Positions 51,896 to 61,475 of a stretch of 64,000 nucleotides of DNA are shown piece after piece (position 1 is the first letter of the stretch; each line of letters begins with the position of its first letter). A program made the translations under genes and the position numbers. Below the pieces are notes generated by a model. The model did not search any database, was not told the origin of the DNA, and saw only the letters and a program-made list of their open reading frames with translations. This stretch comes from Candidatus Hydrogenisulfobacillus filiaventi (lineage in GTDB: Bacteria > Bacillota > Sulfobacillia > Sulfobacillales > R501): the NCBI GenBank assembly GCA_902809825.1, contig LR778114.1:744001-808000 (forward strand), given 5' to 3'.

Positions 51896-53434
51896 GTGGC
51901 GACGGCAGCGTCCCTGATGGGGGACGGACGGCATTGGGGCCGGGCCCTGTTCGTGATCATCATCGGGGCCTTCATGGCCATCCTGGATACCTCCATCGTG
52001 AACATCGCCATCTCCACCCTGGAGAGCGAATTCTCCGTTTCGACCTCCCAGGTGCAGTGGGTGGTCACTGTGTACCTGCTGGCCCTGGGGGTGGTGGTGC
52101 CCATGGCCGCCTACCTGGGGGACCGTTTCGGATTGAAGCGCGTGTACCTAGCCGCGTTGACCATCTTTACCATCGGATCGGCCTTGTCGGGCTTGTCCTG
52201 GAGCCTGGGCGCCCTCATCTTTTTCCGCATCCTGCAGGCGCTGGGCGGTGGGCTCATCATGCCGGTGACCATGTCCATGCTGTACCAGATGGTGCCGCGC
52301 GACCGCATCGGCACCGCCATGGGCATCTGGGGCCTCACCCTGCTGTTCGCCCCCGCCCTGGGCCCCACCCTGGGCGGCTACCTGGTGCAGTTCATCACCT
52401 GGCGGCTCATTTTCTACATCAACGTGCCCATCGGTATCCTGGGCATCCTGCTCGGGATTGCGTACGTCCCCGATTTTCCGGTGCGCAAGGGGGCACGTTT
52501 CGACCCCGTGGGCTTCGTGCTGGTCGCGGCGGGGCTGTTCGGCCTGCTGTTGGCCCTTTCCGAGGGCCAGACCTGGGGCTGGTCCTCGGAAACGATCGTG
52601 CTGCTGCTGGTGGGGTCAGGCTTTCTCCTGCTCCTGTTCACGGAATGGGAGCTCACGATCCCCCACCCGCTACTCAACCTGCGGGTGTTCCGTTACGGGA
52701 GCTTCACCTTAAGCAACCTGCTCTCCATCATCATCACCATGGGGCTCTTCTCCGGGGTCTTCTATGTGCCCCTCTTCCTGCAGACGGTGGCGGGTTACGG
52801 CGCCTTCCGCACCGGGCTCATCCTGATGCCGGGGGCGCTGGCCTCCGGACTCATGATGCCGATCGCCGGCCGCATCTACGACAAAATCGGGGTGCGCCTG
52901 CTGGGGACGGTCGGGCTCCTGCTCCTCGGCTACACCACCTACCTGCTGCATAACCTCTCGCCCACCACTCCGGCGGGCACGGTGACCTGGTGGATGGTAT
53001 GGCGGGGGTTTGGCATGGGCATGACCATGATGCCCATCATGACCGCGGGTATGTCCCCCATCCCCACTCTGGAGGTGGGGTCTGCCTCTGCCATCAACAA
53101 CATCATCCAGCGGGTGGCGGGGTCCTTCGGGTTGGCCGCCCTCACCGCCGTCCTCGACCGCCGGGTCGCCGCGCATACCGTCAACCTGGCCTCCCCCTGG
53201 ACGCCGGTCAACCCCGCCGCCCAACACCTGCTGGTCCTCTTTCACCATCTGCCCCAAGGTCTCACCCTGTTGGGCGGCTACATTCAGGGGGAGGCGTTTG
53301 TGTTCGGCATTGATGACGTCTTCGTGCTGATGGCGGCCCTGACGGTGACGGCGGCGGTGCTGACCCCCTTCCTGCGTACCGTCCGGCATCCCCCCGGCCC
53401 CGGTGGTGGCCGTCGGGTAATTGTCAGCGATTAG
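51896..53434 (+). CDS. DHA2-family (EmrB/QacA) multidrug MFS transporter
   Basis: 512 residues, fourteen helices. Motifs: FMAILDTSIVNIAISTL in helix 1 (motif D1), GDRFGLKRVY (motif A), RILQALGGGLIMPV (motif B), WGLTLLFAPALGPTLGGYL (motif C), WRLIFYINVPIG. H+-driven drug export. GTG after GAAGGGAGGCC. Flanked on both sides by HlyD-like proteins, an unusual double arrangement. Confidence 0.93.
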   Translation: MATAASLMGDGRHWGRALFVIIIGAFMAILDTSIVNIAISTLESEFSVSTSQVQWVVTVYLLALGVVVPMAAYLGDRFGLKRVYLAALTIFTIGSALSGLSWSLGALIFFRILQALGGGLIMPVTMSMLYQMVPRDRIGTAMGIWGLTLLFAPALGPTLGGYLVQFITWRLIFYINVPIGILGILLGIAYVPDFPVRKGARFDPVGFVLVAAGLFGLLLALSEGQTWGWSSETIVLLLVGSGFLLLLFTEWELTIPHPLLNLRVFRYGSFTLSNLLSIIITMGLFSGVFYVPLFLQTVAGYGAFRTGLILMPGALASGLMMPIAGRIYDKIGVRLLGTVGLLLLGYTTYLLHNLSPTTPAGTVTWWMVWRGFGMGMTMMPIMTAGMSPIPTLEVGSASAINNIIQRVAGSFGLAALTAVLDRRVAAHTVNLASPWTPVNPAAQHLLVLFHHLPQGLTLLGGYIQGEAFVFGIDDVFVLMAALTVTAAVLTPFLRTVRHPPGPGGGRRVIVSD

Positions 53435-53473
53435 TTCCGGCCCCAGGCCGGCGAAAGGAGTCTTAGGCCCATA

Positions 53474-54130
53474 ATGAAGCCCGGACGCGTGATCCTCATC
53501 AACGTACTGCTGGTGGTGGCCCTGGTGATTTTGGGCGCCCTCGGCGTTTACCTTTGGTCTCAGAACTACGACTACGTCAGCACCGCCGATGCCAGCATCA
53601 ACGCCCCCTCGGTGCCGGTGGTGGCGACCGCCACCGGCACCCTTGCCAGCCTGCCTGTGCACGTCGGGGAGCACCTCAAGGCGGGGCAGACGGTAGCCAC
53701 CGTAACCGTGCCCCCCAGCGGCAAGAGCGGGCCCACCACCGTCACCATCACCGCCCCGGTCAACGGGACTGTGGCCCAGGTACAGGCGGCGCAGGGCCAG
53801 ATGGTGACCCCCGGCACCCCGCTGGTGACCGAGGTGCAGCTCTCGCAGGTGACGGTGGTGGCCAACATCCCCGAGACCAAGATCCGGCGGGTGCACGTGG
53901 GGCAAAGCGCGCAGGTGACGGTGGACGCCCATCCCGGCGTGACCTTTACCGCCACCGTGGAGCACATCGCTCCAGCCACCCAGTCCTACTTCTCGGTGCT
54001 GCCCACCACCGCCACCGCCGGCAGTTACACCAAGGTGGTGCAGCGGGTGCCGGTCATCCTGTCGGTGGATACCGCCGGCTACACCCTGCTGCCGGGGGAG
54101 AACTGCGAGGTCCGCATCACCATCCACTGA
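53474..54130 (+). CDS. second short HlyD-like membrane fusion protein
   Basis: 218 residues; ATG after GGCGAAAGGAG. One helix (VILINVLLVVALVILGALGVYLW), then ATATGTLASLPVHVGEHLKAGQTVA and TAPVNGTVAQVQAAQGQMVTPGTPLV lipoyl halves, and VVANIPETKIRRVHVGQSAQVTVDA barrel. Also lacks the coiled-coil hairpin. Clearly homologous to the protein at 51239 but divergent, so an old duplication. Confidence 0.8.
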   Translation: MKPGRVILINVLLVVALVILGALGVYLWSQNYDYVSTADASINAPSVPVVATATGTLASLPVHVGEHLKAGQTVATVTVPPSGKSGPTTVTITAPVNGTVAQVQAAQGQMVTPGTPLVTEVQLSQVTVVANIPETKIRRVHVGQSAQVTVDAHPGVTFTATVEHIAPATQSYFSVLPTTATAGSYTKVVQRVPVILSVDTAGYTLLPGENCEVRITIH

Positions 54131-54150
54131 CCCTCGGATGATCCGCCCGC

Positions 54151-54173
54151 GGGGGCCGGCTGTGCCGGCCCCC
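54151..54173 (+). terminator. terminator of the efflux operon
   Basis: GGGGGCCGGC (54151-54160), loop TGT, GCCGGCCCCC (54164-54173), then TTCTGTTGT. A standard intrinsic terminator 20 bp after the last stop. Confidence 0.82.
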
Positions 54174-54228
54174 TTCTGTTGTCCCCGCCCCCGGCATAGG
54201 GTGCAGGGGACAAGGAGGGGACCGGGCC

Positions 54229-56043
54229 ATGGTGGTGCAGCGGGTGGTGCTGGTGGGCAACCCCAATGTGGGCAAGTCGCGGGTCTTCCAGCGCCTGACC
54301 GGGGTCTACGCCGAGGTTTCCAACTTCCCCGGCACGACAGTGGAGGTGACGCGGGCCGCCCTCCGGGGCCGGCGGGAGGTGGAGGTGGCGGACAGCCCCG
54401 GCGTGTACGGCCTCAGCCGCTTCACCCCGGAAGAGGAGGTGACGGCCGGGCTGGTGGCGGAGGCGGACCTGCTGGTCAACGTGGTGGATGCCACCCGCCT
54501 CAGCCGGGACCTTTTCCTGACCCTGCAGCTGCGGGAGCTGGGGCGGCCGCTGGTGGTGGTGCTCAACCTGATGGATGAAGTCGCGCGGGCGGGGGCCCGC
54601 CTGGACCGCGCCCGGCTGTCGGCCCGGCTGGGGGTGCCGGTGGTGCCGGTGAGCGCCCGTACCGGGGAAGGGTTCGACCTTCTGGAGGACGTCCTGCGCA
54701 GCTGGGCGGACACCCCCGCCCGGCTGCCGCCGCCCGGGACCCCGCCCCGGGCCCCGGGCGGGCTGTCCGGCCTCGAGGCCCTGCTGTGGGCGGAGGAGGA
54801 CCCCCAGGCGGTGGCCCGGGCCGGTAGCGCCCCTCCGCCCGGCTCCCGGGAGGCCCGCTACCGGGCCCGGCGGCTGGAGGCCGACCGCCTGGCGGCTGAG
54901 GTGTGGACGGGTCCGGGGGAGGGCGACCGCTGGACCCGGCGCCTGGACGCGGTGCTGCTGCATCCCCTGGGCGGGGCGCTGACGGTGGTGCTCCTGCTGC
55001 TGACGGTCTACGAGCTGGTGGGCGTGCTGGTGGCCGGCCGGCTGGTGGGTGCCCTGGAGGGCTGGGTGCGGGGAAGCCTGGTGCCGCTGCTGCAGGCGGC
55101 CGTGGGCCAGGTGTTCCCGCCGGGCAGCCCACCCTACCGCCTGCTGGCAGGGGAGTTCGGCATCCTGACCGGGGGCGTCACCTACCTTTTCGCCCTCCTC
55201 CTGCCGCTGGTGACTGCCTTCTACCTCCTGCTGGCGGTGCTGGAGGACTCCGGCTACCTGCCCCGGCTGGCCACCCTGCTCGACCGCTGGTTCCTGAAGC
55301 TGGGGCTCAACGGGCGGGCGGTGATCCCCCTGGTGCTGGGCTTCGGCTGCGTTACGATGGCGACCGTCACCACCCGCATCCTCAGTACGCCCCGCGAGCG
55401 CACGATGGCTACCATCCTGCTGGCCTGGACGGTGCCGTGTTCGGCCCAGATGGGGGTCATCACCGGGCTCCTGTCCGGCCTCGGCTGGCGGTATGCCGTG
55501 GCCTACGCCGGTATCATCGTCGGTCTGTTCGTGCTGGTGGGGACCGCCCTCGACCGTACCCTGCCCGGCCGGCCCGCCCCCCTCCTGCTGGCGCTGCCCC
55601 CCCTGCGTTGGCCGCAGGCGGGGGCGGTGTGGGTGAAAACCTGGATCAAGGTGGCTGGCTTCCTGCGTGAGGCAGGACCCCTCTTTCTGATTGGAAGCGG
55701 GGCGGTGGAACTGGCCACCTTGACCGGCCTGCTGCCGGCCCTGGAACGGGCCCTGGGCCCGGCCCTGCAAGGATGGCTGGGCCTGCCGCCTCAGGCCGCC
55801 TCCGCCTTCCTCTTGGGCTTTCTGCGCCGGGATTTCGGGGCGGCGGGCTTCTACGGTCTGTCCTTGAGCCCGCATCAGGTTGTGACCGGGGCTGTCACCC
55901 TCACCCTGTTCGTGCCCTGCCTGGCCTCCACCCTGGTCATCCTGAAGGAGCAGGGCCTGGTCCGGGGCGGCGCCATCTGGCTGGGGTCCATTGTCCTCGC
56001 CCTCCTGACCGGGGGGGCGGTGGCGCACGGGCTGCCGCTCTAG
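54229..56043 (+). CDS. feoB: ferrous iron transporter FeoB
   Basis: 604 residues; ATG after AAGGAGGGGACC. The N-terminal G domain has G1 GNPNVGKS, G2 NFPGTTVEVT, G3 DSPGVYG, G4 NLMDE and G5 SAR. The membrane part carries the two gate motifs (MATVTTRILSTPRERTMATILLAWTVPCSAQMG with the conserved Cys, and VPCLASTLVILKEQG). Shorter than E. coli FeoB (773). It imports Fe2+. FeoA is encoded apart, at 42773. Confidence 0.94.
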   Translation: MVVQRVVLVGNPNVGKSRVFQRLTGVYAEVSNFPGTTVEVTRAALRGRREVEVADSPGVYGLSRFTPEEEVTAGLVAEADLLVNVVDATRLSRDLFLTLQLRELGRPLVVVLNLMDEVARAGARLDRARLSARLGVPVVPVSARTGEGFDLLEDVLRSWADTPARLPPPGTPPRAPGGLSGLEALLWAEEDPQAVARAGSAPPPGSREARYRARRLEADRLAAEVWTGPGEGDRWTRRLDAVLLHPLGGALTVVLLLLTVYELVGVLVAGRLVGALEGWVRGSLVPLLQAAVGQVFPPGSPPYRLLAGEFGILTGGVTYLFALLLPLVTAFYLLLAVLEDSGYLPRLATLLDRWFLKLGLNGRAVIPLVLGFGCVTMATVTTRILSTPRERTMATILLAWTVPCSAQMGVITGLLSGLGWRYAVAYAGIIVGLFVLVGTALDRTLPGRPAPLLLALPPLRWPQAGAVWVKTWIKVAGFLREAGPLFLIGSGAVELATLTGLLPALERALGPALQGWLGLPPQAASAFLLGFLRRDFGAAGFYGLSLSPHQVVTGAVTLTLFVPCLASTLVILKEQGLVRGGAIWLGSIVLALLTGGAVAHGLPL

Positions 56044-56108
56044 GCGCCGGCTTCCCGAAGTCCCGGCTGGTCCAACCCTGGCCGGGGCAGGGGCGTTACC
56101 ATAAAAGG

Positions 56109-56128
56109 GGAGGGCCCGCAGGCCCTCC
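56109..56128 (+). terminator. terminator after feoB
   Basis: GGAGGGCC (56109-56116), loop CGCA, GGCCCTCC (56121-56128), 65 bp beyond the feoB stop. The stem is preceded by AAAA but has no T-run after it. Confidence 0.5.
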
Positions 56129-56167
56129 ACTAGGGGAATGCCCAATCGGGGAGGGATTCCGGCCGGC

Positions 56168-56974
56168 ATGCCGGGGATGGTGCCCGGTCCCCGCCGCCTG
56201 CGGCGGTGGACCAAGGTTCCGGAGATTACGGTCTGGTTTTGGGTCGCCAAGCTGCTCACCACCGCCATGGGGGAGGCGACCTCGGACTTTCTGGTGCATC
56301 ACCTGAACCCCTACCTGGCGGTGGCGCTCGGGGGAGTGGCGTTTTCGGCCGCCCTGGGCTGGCAGCTGGCCGCCCGCCGCTACGTGGCGGCGGTCTACTG
56401 GACGGCGGTAGCCATGGTGGCGGTCTTCGGCACCATGGTGGCCGACGCTACCCATGTGGTGCTGGGGGTGCCCTACTACGCTTCCACCCTGACGTTTGGG
56501 GTGGTGCTGGCCCTGGTCTTCCGCACCTGGTTCCGGGTGGAGGGGACCCTGTCCATCCACAGCGTGTACACCCTGCGCCGGGAGCTCTTCTACTGGGCCG
56601 CCATCCTGTCCACCTTCGCCCTGGGCACGGCGGCCGGGGACATGACGGCCACCACCCTGCACCTGGGGTATCTGGCCTCCGGCCTGCTGTTCGCGGGGCT
56701 GTTCGCGCTGCCGGGGCTGGCCTACCGCTACCTGGGGGTGCGCGAGGTGCCGGCCTTCTGGAGCGCCTACGTACTCACCCGGCCGCTGGGGGCCTCGTTT
56801 GCCGACTGGTTCGGCATGCCCCGTAGCATCGGCGGCCTCGGCTACGGTCATGGGCCGGTGAGTCTGGTTACCACCGTGGCCATCGTGCTGGTGGTGGGCT
56901 ATCTGACCGTGAGCCGCAAGGATGTGCGCGCGACTGCCCCCGTCCCCGGCGCCTGGCTGCCGGAGGAGGGATAA
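56168..56974 (+). CDS. COG4705-type integral membrane protein
   Basis: 268 residues from ATG 56168, 11 nt after GGGGAGGG; ATG 56138 is in frame but its site is too close. About seven to eight helices. The start KVPEITVWFWVAKLLTTAMGEATSDFL is the hallmark of COG4705 (uncharacterised membrane-anchored proteins), and it has internal repeats of the type GTMVADATHVVLG and GTAAGDMTATTLHLG, each with a charged residue in a helix. Transport of a cation is plausible; unproven here. Confidence 0.8.
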   Translation: MPGMVPGPRRLRRWTKVPEITVWFWVAKLLTTAMGEATSDFLVHHLNPYLAVALGGVAFSAALGWQLAARRYVAAVYWTAVAMVAVFGTMVADATHVVLGVPYYASTLTFGVVLALVFRTWFRVEGTLSIHSVYTLRRELFYWAAILSTFALGTAAGDMTATTLHLGYLASGLLFAGLFALPGLAYRYLGVREVPAFWSAYVLTRPLGASFADWFGMPRSIGGLGYGHGPVSLVTTVAIVLVVGYLTVSRKDVRATAPVPGAWLPEEG

Positions 56975-57040
56975 CGGCGGCCCGGCCGTGGCACCTGCAT
57001 ACCCCCTCCGGCATAGGCCGACATCAGGGGGTGAGCGACT

Positions 57041-57232
57041 ATGGCCAGAGCCCGGGTGGAGACGGCCGCATGCCCGGTGTGCGCCTACCCGCTGGTGCTG
57101 GCGTGGGGGCGCTGTCCGCGTTGCGGGGTGGAGGTGGGGCCGCTGCCCGGCTGTGCCGCTTGCCGGGTGCCCCGCGCCTGCCGTGCGGGGCGCGGGCGCG
57201 CGCGTTGTGGCCCCGGGGAGGGGGGCGTATAA
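57041..57232 (+). CDS. small double zinc-ribbon protein
   Basis: 63 residues; ATG 9 nt after AGGGGGTGA. Cysteine pairs CPVC, CPRCG and CAAC, spaced as two short zinc ribbons. The tail is Arg/Gly-rich. Ends just before the DUF881 gene. Function unknown; such ribbons occur in small nucleic-acid or ribosome-associated proteins. Confidence 0.6.
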   Translation: MARARVETAACPVCAYPLVLAWGRCPRCGVEVGPLPGCAACRVPRACRAGRGRARCGPGEGGV

Positions 57233-57251
57233 TGGCCCAGGGGTGTTGCCG

Positions 57252-57923
57252 GTGCCGTGGGGGGCGTCGCGCTGGGCGGTAGGCCTGGGCGCGCTGATTC
57301 TGGGGATGATGCTGGCCGTGCAGGTCCGCCTGCAACGGGTGGTGCCCCCGCCCACCGACACCAACCAGCTGCTCACCCTGCTGCGGACGGAGGACGCCCG
57401 CAAGCAGGCCCTGACCCGGGAAGTGGCGCATCTGCAGGCGCTGCTGAATCAGCGGATGACCGCGGCCGCCGCCGCCCGGCGGTTGTCCCGGGAGCTTACC
57501 ACCGCCCAGATCCTGGCCGGCACCGTGCCGGTGCATGGGCCCGGCATCGAGGTGCAGTGGTCCAACGGGACGGCGCCGCCCGGCTACCAGCTGACCGATA
57601 TTGACCTTCTGCTCATGGTCAACGAGCTGCGGGCGGCGGGGGCAGAGGCCATCAGCATCAACGGCCAGCGTATCACCGCCCTGAGCGAGATCCGCCAGGC
57701 GGCCAATTACATCGTCATCAACGATACCCAGGAGGACCCGCCCTTCACCATTGATGCCATCGGGCCGCCCAAAACCCTGCGCGACGCCCTGACCTTGCCC
57801 GGCGGGCTGGTCAGTGTCTCCCAGCAGGAGGGGCGGTCCATCACGGTCAGCCTGCGGTCGATGCTGACCATCCCGGCCACGACTGCGCCGTCCCTTTCCT
57901 ATGCCAAGGCCGGGCCCTCCTGA
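57252..57923 (+). CDS. DUF881-family membrane-anchored protein
   Basis: 223 residues from GTG 57252, 8 nt after AGGGG; GTG 57243 and TTG 57246 are in frame. One helix near the start ([20 protein letters not shown]), a coiled coil (about 40-85), then the DUF881 fold with [35 protein letters not shown] and [21 protein letters not shown]881 genes often sit beside division and cell-wall genes in Bacillota and Actinobacteria. Here it precedes icd. Confidence 0.85.
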   Translation: MPWGASRWAVGLGALILGMMLAVQVRLQRVVPPPTDTNQLLTLLRTEDARKQALTREVAHLQALLNQRMTAAAAARRLSRELTTAQILAGTVPVHGPGIEVQWSNGTAPPGYQLTDIDLLLMVNELRAAGAEAISINGQRITALSEIRQAANYIVINDTQEDPPFTIDAIGPPKTLRDALTLPGGLVSVSQQEGRSITVSLRSMLTIPATTAPSLSYAKAGPS

Positions 57924-57972
57924 GCGGCCCGTGAGCGGCGGGTCCAACCTGTCTAAAGGAGCGAAACGCATC

Positions 57973-59202
57973 ATGTCCACGGCCGTCCCCGGCGGCGATA
58001 TCATTGGGGTGGCGGACGGGAAGCTCATGGTTCCCGACCGGCCCCTGATCCCTTTTATTGAAGGCGACGGAATCGGTCCCGACATCTGGGCCGCCACCCG
58101 GGCGGTGGTGGACCGCGCGGTGGAGGTGGCCTACGGCGGGCGCCGGGGCATTGCCTGGCTGGAGGTGCTGGCGGGGGAGAAGGCCTACGCCCGCACCGGG
58201 TCCTGGCTGCCCGACGAGACCCTGGAGGCCTTTGCCACCTACAAGGTGGGCATCAAGGGGCCCCTCACCACTCCCGTGGGCGGCGGCATCCGCAGCCTTA
58301 ACGTCACCCTGCGCCAGACCCTCGACCTGTATGCCTGTGTGCGCCCGGTGCGCTACCTGCGGGGGGTCCCTTCCCCCATGCGCCGCCCGGAGGCGGTGGA
58401 TATGGTTATCTTCCGGGAGAACACCGAGGATGTGTACGCCGGCCTGGAGTGGGCGGCGGGGTCGCCCGAGGCACGGGCGCTGGCGGAGTTTGTGAGTGAA
58501 CGCCTGGGCAAGGCGGTGGATCCGGAGGCGGCGCTGGGCCTGAAGCCCATGACGGCCCGGGCCAGCCGGCGGCTCATCGCCCGCGCCCTGGATTATGCCC
58601 TCGCCCACGGGCGGCGCTCGGTGACCCTGATGCACAAAGGCAACATCATGAAGTTCACCGAGGGCGCCTTCCGGGATTGGGGGTACGCCCTGGCCCGTGA
58701 GCAGTACGCCGGGCGGGTGGCGGCGGAGGCCGACCTGGGTGGGGCGGAGCCGGCGCCGGGCCAGGTGGTGCTCAAGGACCGCATCGCCGACAACCTGTTT
58801 CAGCAGGTGCTGCTCTATCCGGAGCAGTACGATGTCATCGCCACTCCCAATTTGAACGGCGACTACCTGTCGGATGCCCTGGCGGCGCAGGTGGGCGGCC
58901 TGGGCATGGCCCCGGGGGCCAACCTGTCCGATACCGTGGCCGTGTTCGAGGCCACGCACGGCACCGCCCCCAAGTACGCCGGCCAGGATGTGGCCAACCC
59001 CGGTTCCCTCATCCTGTCGGCGGTGATGATGCTGGAGCACCTGGGCTGGAATGAGGCCGCCAGCCTGGTGTTCTCGGCCCTGGAGCGGACGGTGGCGGCG
59101 GGGGAGGTTACCCGCGACCTGGCCCGGCAGCTGCCGGGATCCCGGGAACTGGGCACCGCTGCCTTTGCGCGTGCGGTCATGGCCCGTATGACGGGCGAGT
59201 AG
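57973..59202 (+). CDS. icd: NADP-type isocitrate dehydrogenase
   Basis: 409 residues; ATG after AAAGGAGCG. It oxidatively decarboxylates isocitrate to 2-oxoglutarate. [14 protein letters not shown], the substrate Ser loop [57 protein letters not shown] (metal Asp) and the cofactor loop [13 protein letters not shown] are intact. Lys in the last loop and the overall Icd type I sequence fit NADP+. First of a central-carbon gene series. Confidence 0.95.
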   Translation: MSTAVPGGDIIGVADGKLMVPDRPLIPFIEGDGIGPDIWAATRAVVDRAVEVAYGGRRGIAWLEVLAGEKAYARTGSWLPDETLEAFATYKVGIKGPLTTPVGGGIRSLNVTLRQTLDLYACVRPVRYLRGVPSPMRRPEAVDMVIFRENTEDVYAGLEWAAGSPEARALAEFVSERLGKAVDPEAALGLKPMTARASRRLIARALDYALAHGRRSVTLMHKGNIMKFTEGAFRDWGYALAREQYAGRVAAEADLGGAEPAPGQVVLKDRIADNLFQQVLLYPEQYDVIATPNLNGDYLSDALAAQVGGLGMAPGANLSDTVAVFEATHGTAPKYAGQDVANPGSLILSAVMMLEHLGWNEAASLVFSALERTVAAGEVTRDLARQLPGSRELGTAAFARAVMARMTGE

Positions 59203-59218
59203 GGAGAGGGGGCAGATC

Positions 59219-60151
59219 ATGTTCCGCCGGCCCAAGATCACGGTGGTGGGAGCGGGGGCGACCGGCGCTACCACCGCCCACCTGCTGGCCTTGAAGGACC
59301 TGGGTGACGTGGTATTGTTGGATGTGGTGGAGCGCGTCCCCCAGGGCAAGGCGCTCGACATCTGGGAGGCGGGGCCCATCGAGGGCTTTGCCGCCCGGGT
59401 GACCGGCACCAACGCCTACGAGGACACCGCCGGATCCGATCTGGTGGTCATCACCGCCGGGATGCCGCGTAAGCCCGGGATGAGCCGCGACGACCTGCTC
59501 AAGGTTAACGCCGCCATCGTGGGTGAGGTGGCGCAGAAGGCGGCGGCGCAGTCCCCGGACGCGGTGTTCGTGGTGCTCACCAACCCCGCCGACGTCATGG
59601 CCTACGTGACCTGGAAGGCCACCGGCCTGCCCCCCGCCCGCATCCTGGGCCAGGCCGGGGTGCTAGACTCCGCCCGCTTCCGCGCCTTCCTGGCCGATGC
59701 GCTCCACATTTCCCCCAAGGATGTCTCCGCTTTCGTGATGGGCGGCCACGGGGACGACATGGTGCCGCTGGTGCGCTATTCCTATGCGGGGGGCATTCCG
59801 GTCGAGCGCCTGCTGCCCAAGGCGGAGCTCGACGCCATCGTGGAGCGTACCCGCTTCGGAGGGGGCGAGGTGCTGCAGCTGATGGGCAGCTCGGCTTTCT
59901 ACGCCCCCGCCTCCTCCCTGGCCGAGATGATCGCGGCCATCCTGCACGACGAGCACCGGCTTTTGCCCCTTATTGCCTACCTGAATGGGGAGTACGGCTA
60001 CTCCGGCCTCTACGTGGGGGTCCCGGCCGTGTTGGGCGGCGGCGGGGTGGAACGGGTGGTGGAGGTGGACTTCACCCCCGAGGAACAGGCGGCCTTCGCC
60101 CGCTCGGTGGGGTCGGTGCAGAAACTGCTGGCCTTGTTGGAGGAATCCTAA
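59219..60151 (+). CDS. mdh: malate dehydrogenase
   Basis: 310 residues; ATG after AGGGAGAGGGG. LDH-like MDH: NAD-binding VVGAGATGATTAHLLALKDLG, Asp for ribose in LLDVVE, the Arg loop AGMPRKPGMSRDDLL (Arg selecting malate), and the catalytic His in VMGGHGDDMVPL. Interconverts malate and oxaloacetate. 16 bp after icd, so co-transcribed. Confidence 0.95.
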   Translation: MFRRPKITVVGAGATGATTAHLLALKDLGDVVLLDVVERVPQGKALDIWEAGPIEGFAARVTGTNAYEDTAGSDLVVITAGMPRKPGMSRDDLLKVNAAIVGEVAQKAAAQSPDAVFVVLTNPADVMAYVTWKATGLPPARILGQAGVLDSARFRAFLADALHISPKDVSAFVMGGHGDDMVPLVRYSYAGGIPVERLLPKAELDAIVERTRFGGGEVLQLMGSSAFYAPASSLAEMIAAILHDEHRLLPLIAYLNGEYGYSGLYVGVPAVLGGGGVERVVEVDFTPEEQAAFARSVGSVQKLLALLEES

Positions 60152-60157
60152 ACAGGA

Positions 60158-60180
60158 CGCGGGCGGGTCTCCCGCCCGCG
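60158..60180 (+). repeat. hairpin between mdh and malic enzyme
   Basis: CGCGGGCGGG (60158-60167), loop TCT, CCCGCCCGCG (60171-60180): a 10-bp perfect G/C stem. It ends just before the malic-enzyme ribosome binding site and lacks a T-run, so partial attenuation or mRNA stabilisation is likelier than termination. Confidence 0.55.
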
Positions 60181-60200
60181 CGGGTAAGGGGGCCCCGTCC

Positions 60201-61475
60201 GTGCAGAGCCGAGACCGCGCCTTGCACTACCATGCGCAGGCGCAGGGCAAGATTCAGGTTTTGAGCAAGGTGCCGGTGCGCAACGCCGACGAGCTGTCGT
60301 TGGTCTATACCCCGGGGGTGGCCGAGCCTTGCCGGGCGATTGAGCGCGACCCCGAGGAGGCGTGGCGGTACACCAGCCGTGGCAACCTGGTGGCCATCGT
60401 CACCGATGGCAGCGCGGTGCTGGGCCTGGGGGACATCGGGCCCCTGGCCGGCCTGCCGGTGATGGAGGGTAAGGCCATCCTGTTCAAGCTGTTCGGGGGG
60501 GTGGACGCTTTCCCCCTCTGCCTCAACACCCAGGACCCGGACACCATCGTGCGCACGGTCAAGTTGCTGGAGTCCTCCTTCGGGGGCATCAACCTGGAGG
60601 ATGTGGCCGCACCCCGCGCCTTTGAGATCGCGGAGCGGCTGGAGGCGGAGCTCAGCATCCCGGTGTTCAACGACGACCAGCATGGTACGGCGGTGGTGGT
60701 GGGGGCGGCGGTGCTGAACGCCTTGCGCTATACCGGGCGCGACCCGCAGGCGGTGAAGGTGGTGTTCAACGGGGCGGGGGCGGCCGCTATCGCCACCGCC
60801 CGCCACCTGATGGCCCTGGGGGTGGAGGACATCACCCTGGTGGACCGGGCCGGCATCCTCTATGAGGGCCGCCAGGAGGACATGAATCCGTACAAGGCCG
60901 CCATCGCCCGCGTCACCAATCGGGAGCGGCGGCGGGGCACCTTGAAGGACGCCCTGGTTGGGGCCGACCTCTTCATCGGGGTGTCGGTAGCGGGGGCGCT
61001 GACCATGGACATGATGCGGGTCATGCGTCCCGACTCCATCGTCTTCGCCCTGGCTAACCCGGTGCCGGAGATCTGGCCGGTGCACGCCCTGGAAATGGGG
61101 GCGGCGGTGGTGGGCACCGGCCGCAGCGACTTCCCCAATCAGATCAACAACGTGCTCGGCTTCCCCGGCATCTTCCGGGGAGCGTTGGATGTACGCGCCC
61201 GCCGCATCACCTCCGGCATGCGTCTGGCCGCCTCCCGGGCTCTGGCCGAGCTGGTCAGTGACGGCGAGCTGCGGGACGACTACATCCTGCCTTCGCCCAT
61301 GGACCGGCGGGTGGCGCCGGCGGTGGCGCGGGCGGTGGCCCACGCCGCCATCGCCGAGGGGCTGGCGGCGGTGCCGGTGGAGCCGGACTGGGTGGCCGAC
61401 CACTGCCGCACCCTGGTGGAGGCGGTGGCGGGCGCCGAGGAGCGGCTGATGGGCAGCGAGGAGCCGGGGCTGTGA
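60201..61475 (+). CDS. NAD(P)-dependent malic enzyme
   Basis: 424 residues from GTG 60201, 8 nt after TAAGGGGG. Converts malate to pyruvate and CO2. [13 protein letters not shown] (catalytic Tyr), [20 protein letters not shown] (catalytic Lys), [13 protein letters not shown] (metal), [15 protein letters not shown] and the nucleotide fold [15 protein letters not shown]. The short bacterial form. Linked with mdh and sucCD, it ties malate to the pyruvate pool. Phosphate-acetyltransferase-type C-terminal domain is absent. Confidence 0.94.
   Translation: MQSRDRALHYHAQAQGKIQVLSKVPVRNADELSLVYTPGVAEPCRAIERDPEEAWRYTSRGNLVAIVTDGSAVLGLGDIGPLAGLPVMEGKAILFKLFGGVDAFPLCLNTQDPDTIVRTVKLLESSFGGINLEDVAAPRAFEIAERLEAELSIPVFNDDQHGTAVVVGAAVLNALRYTGRDPQAVKVVFNGAGAAAIATARHLMALGVEDITLVDRAGILYEGRQEDMNPYKAAIARVTNRERRRGTLKDALVGADLFIGVSVAGALTMDMMRVMRPDSIVFALANPVPEIWPVHALEMGAAVVGTGRSDFPNQINNVLGFPGIFRGALDVRARRITSGMRLAASRALAELVSDGELRDDYILPSPMDRRVAPAVARAVAHAAIAEGLAAVPVEPDWVADHCRTLVEAVAGAEERLMGSEEPGL

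Noticed and set aside
57230-57235. TATAAT before the DUF881 gene as a promoter
   Set aside because: The region upstream is solid G/C with no -35 hexamer, and the start of the gene is only 17-22 bp away.
60158-60180. Intrinsic terminator between mdh and malic enzyme
   Set aside because: Strong stem but no T-run, and the next gene is close and functionally linked.
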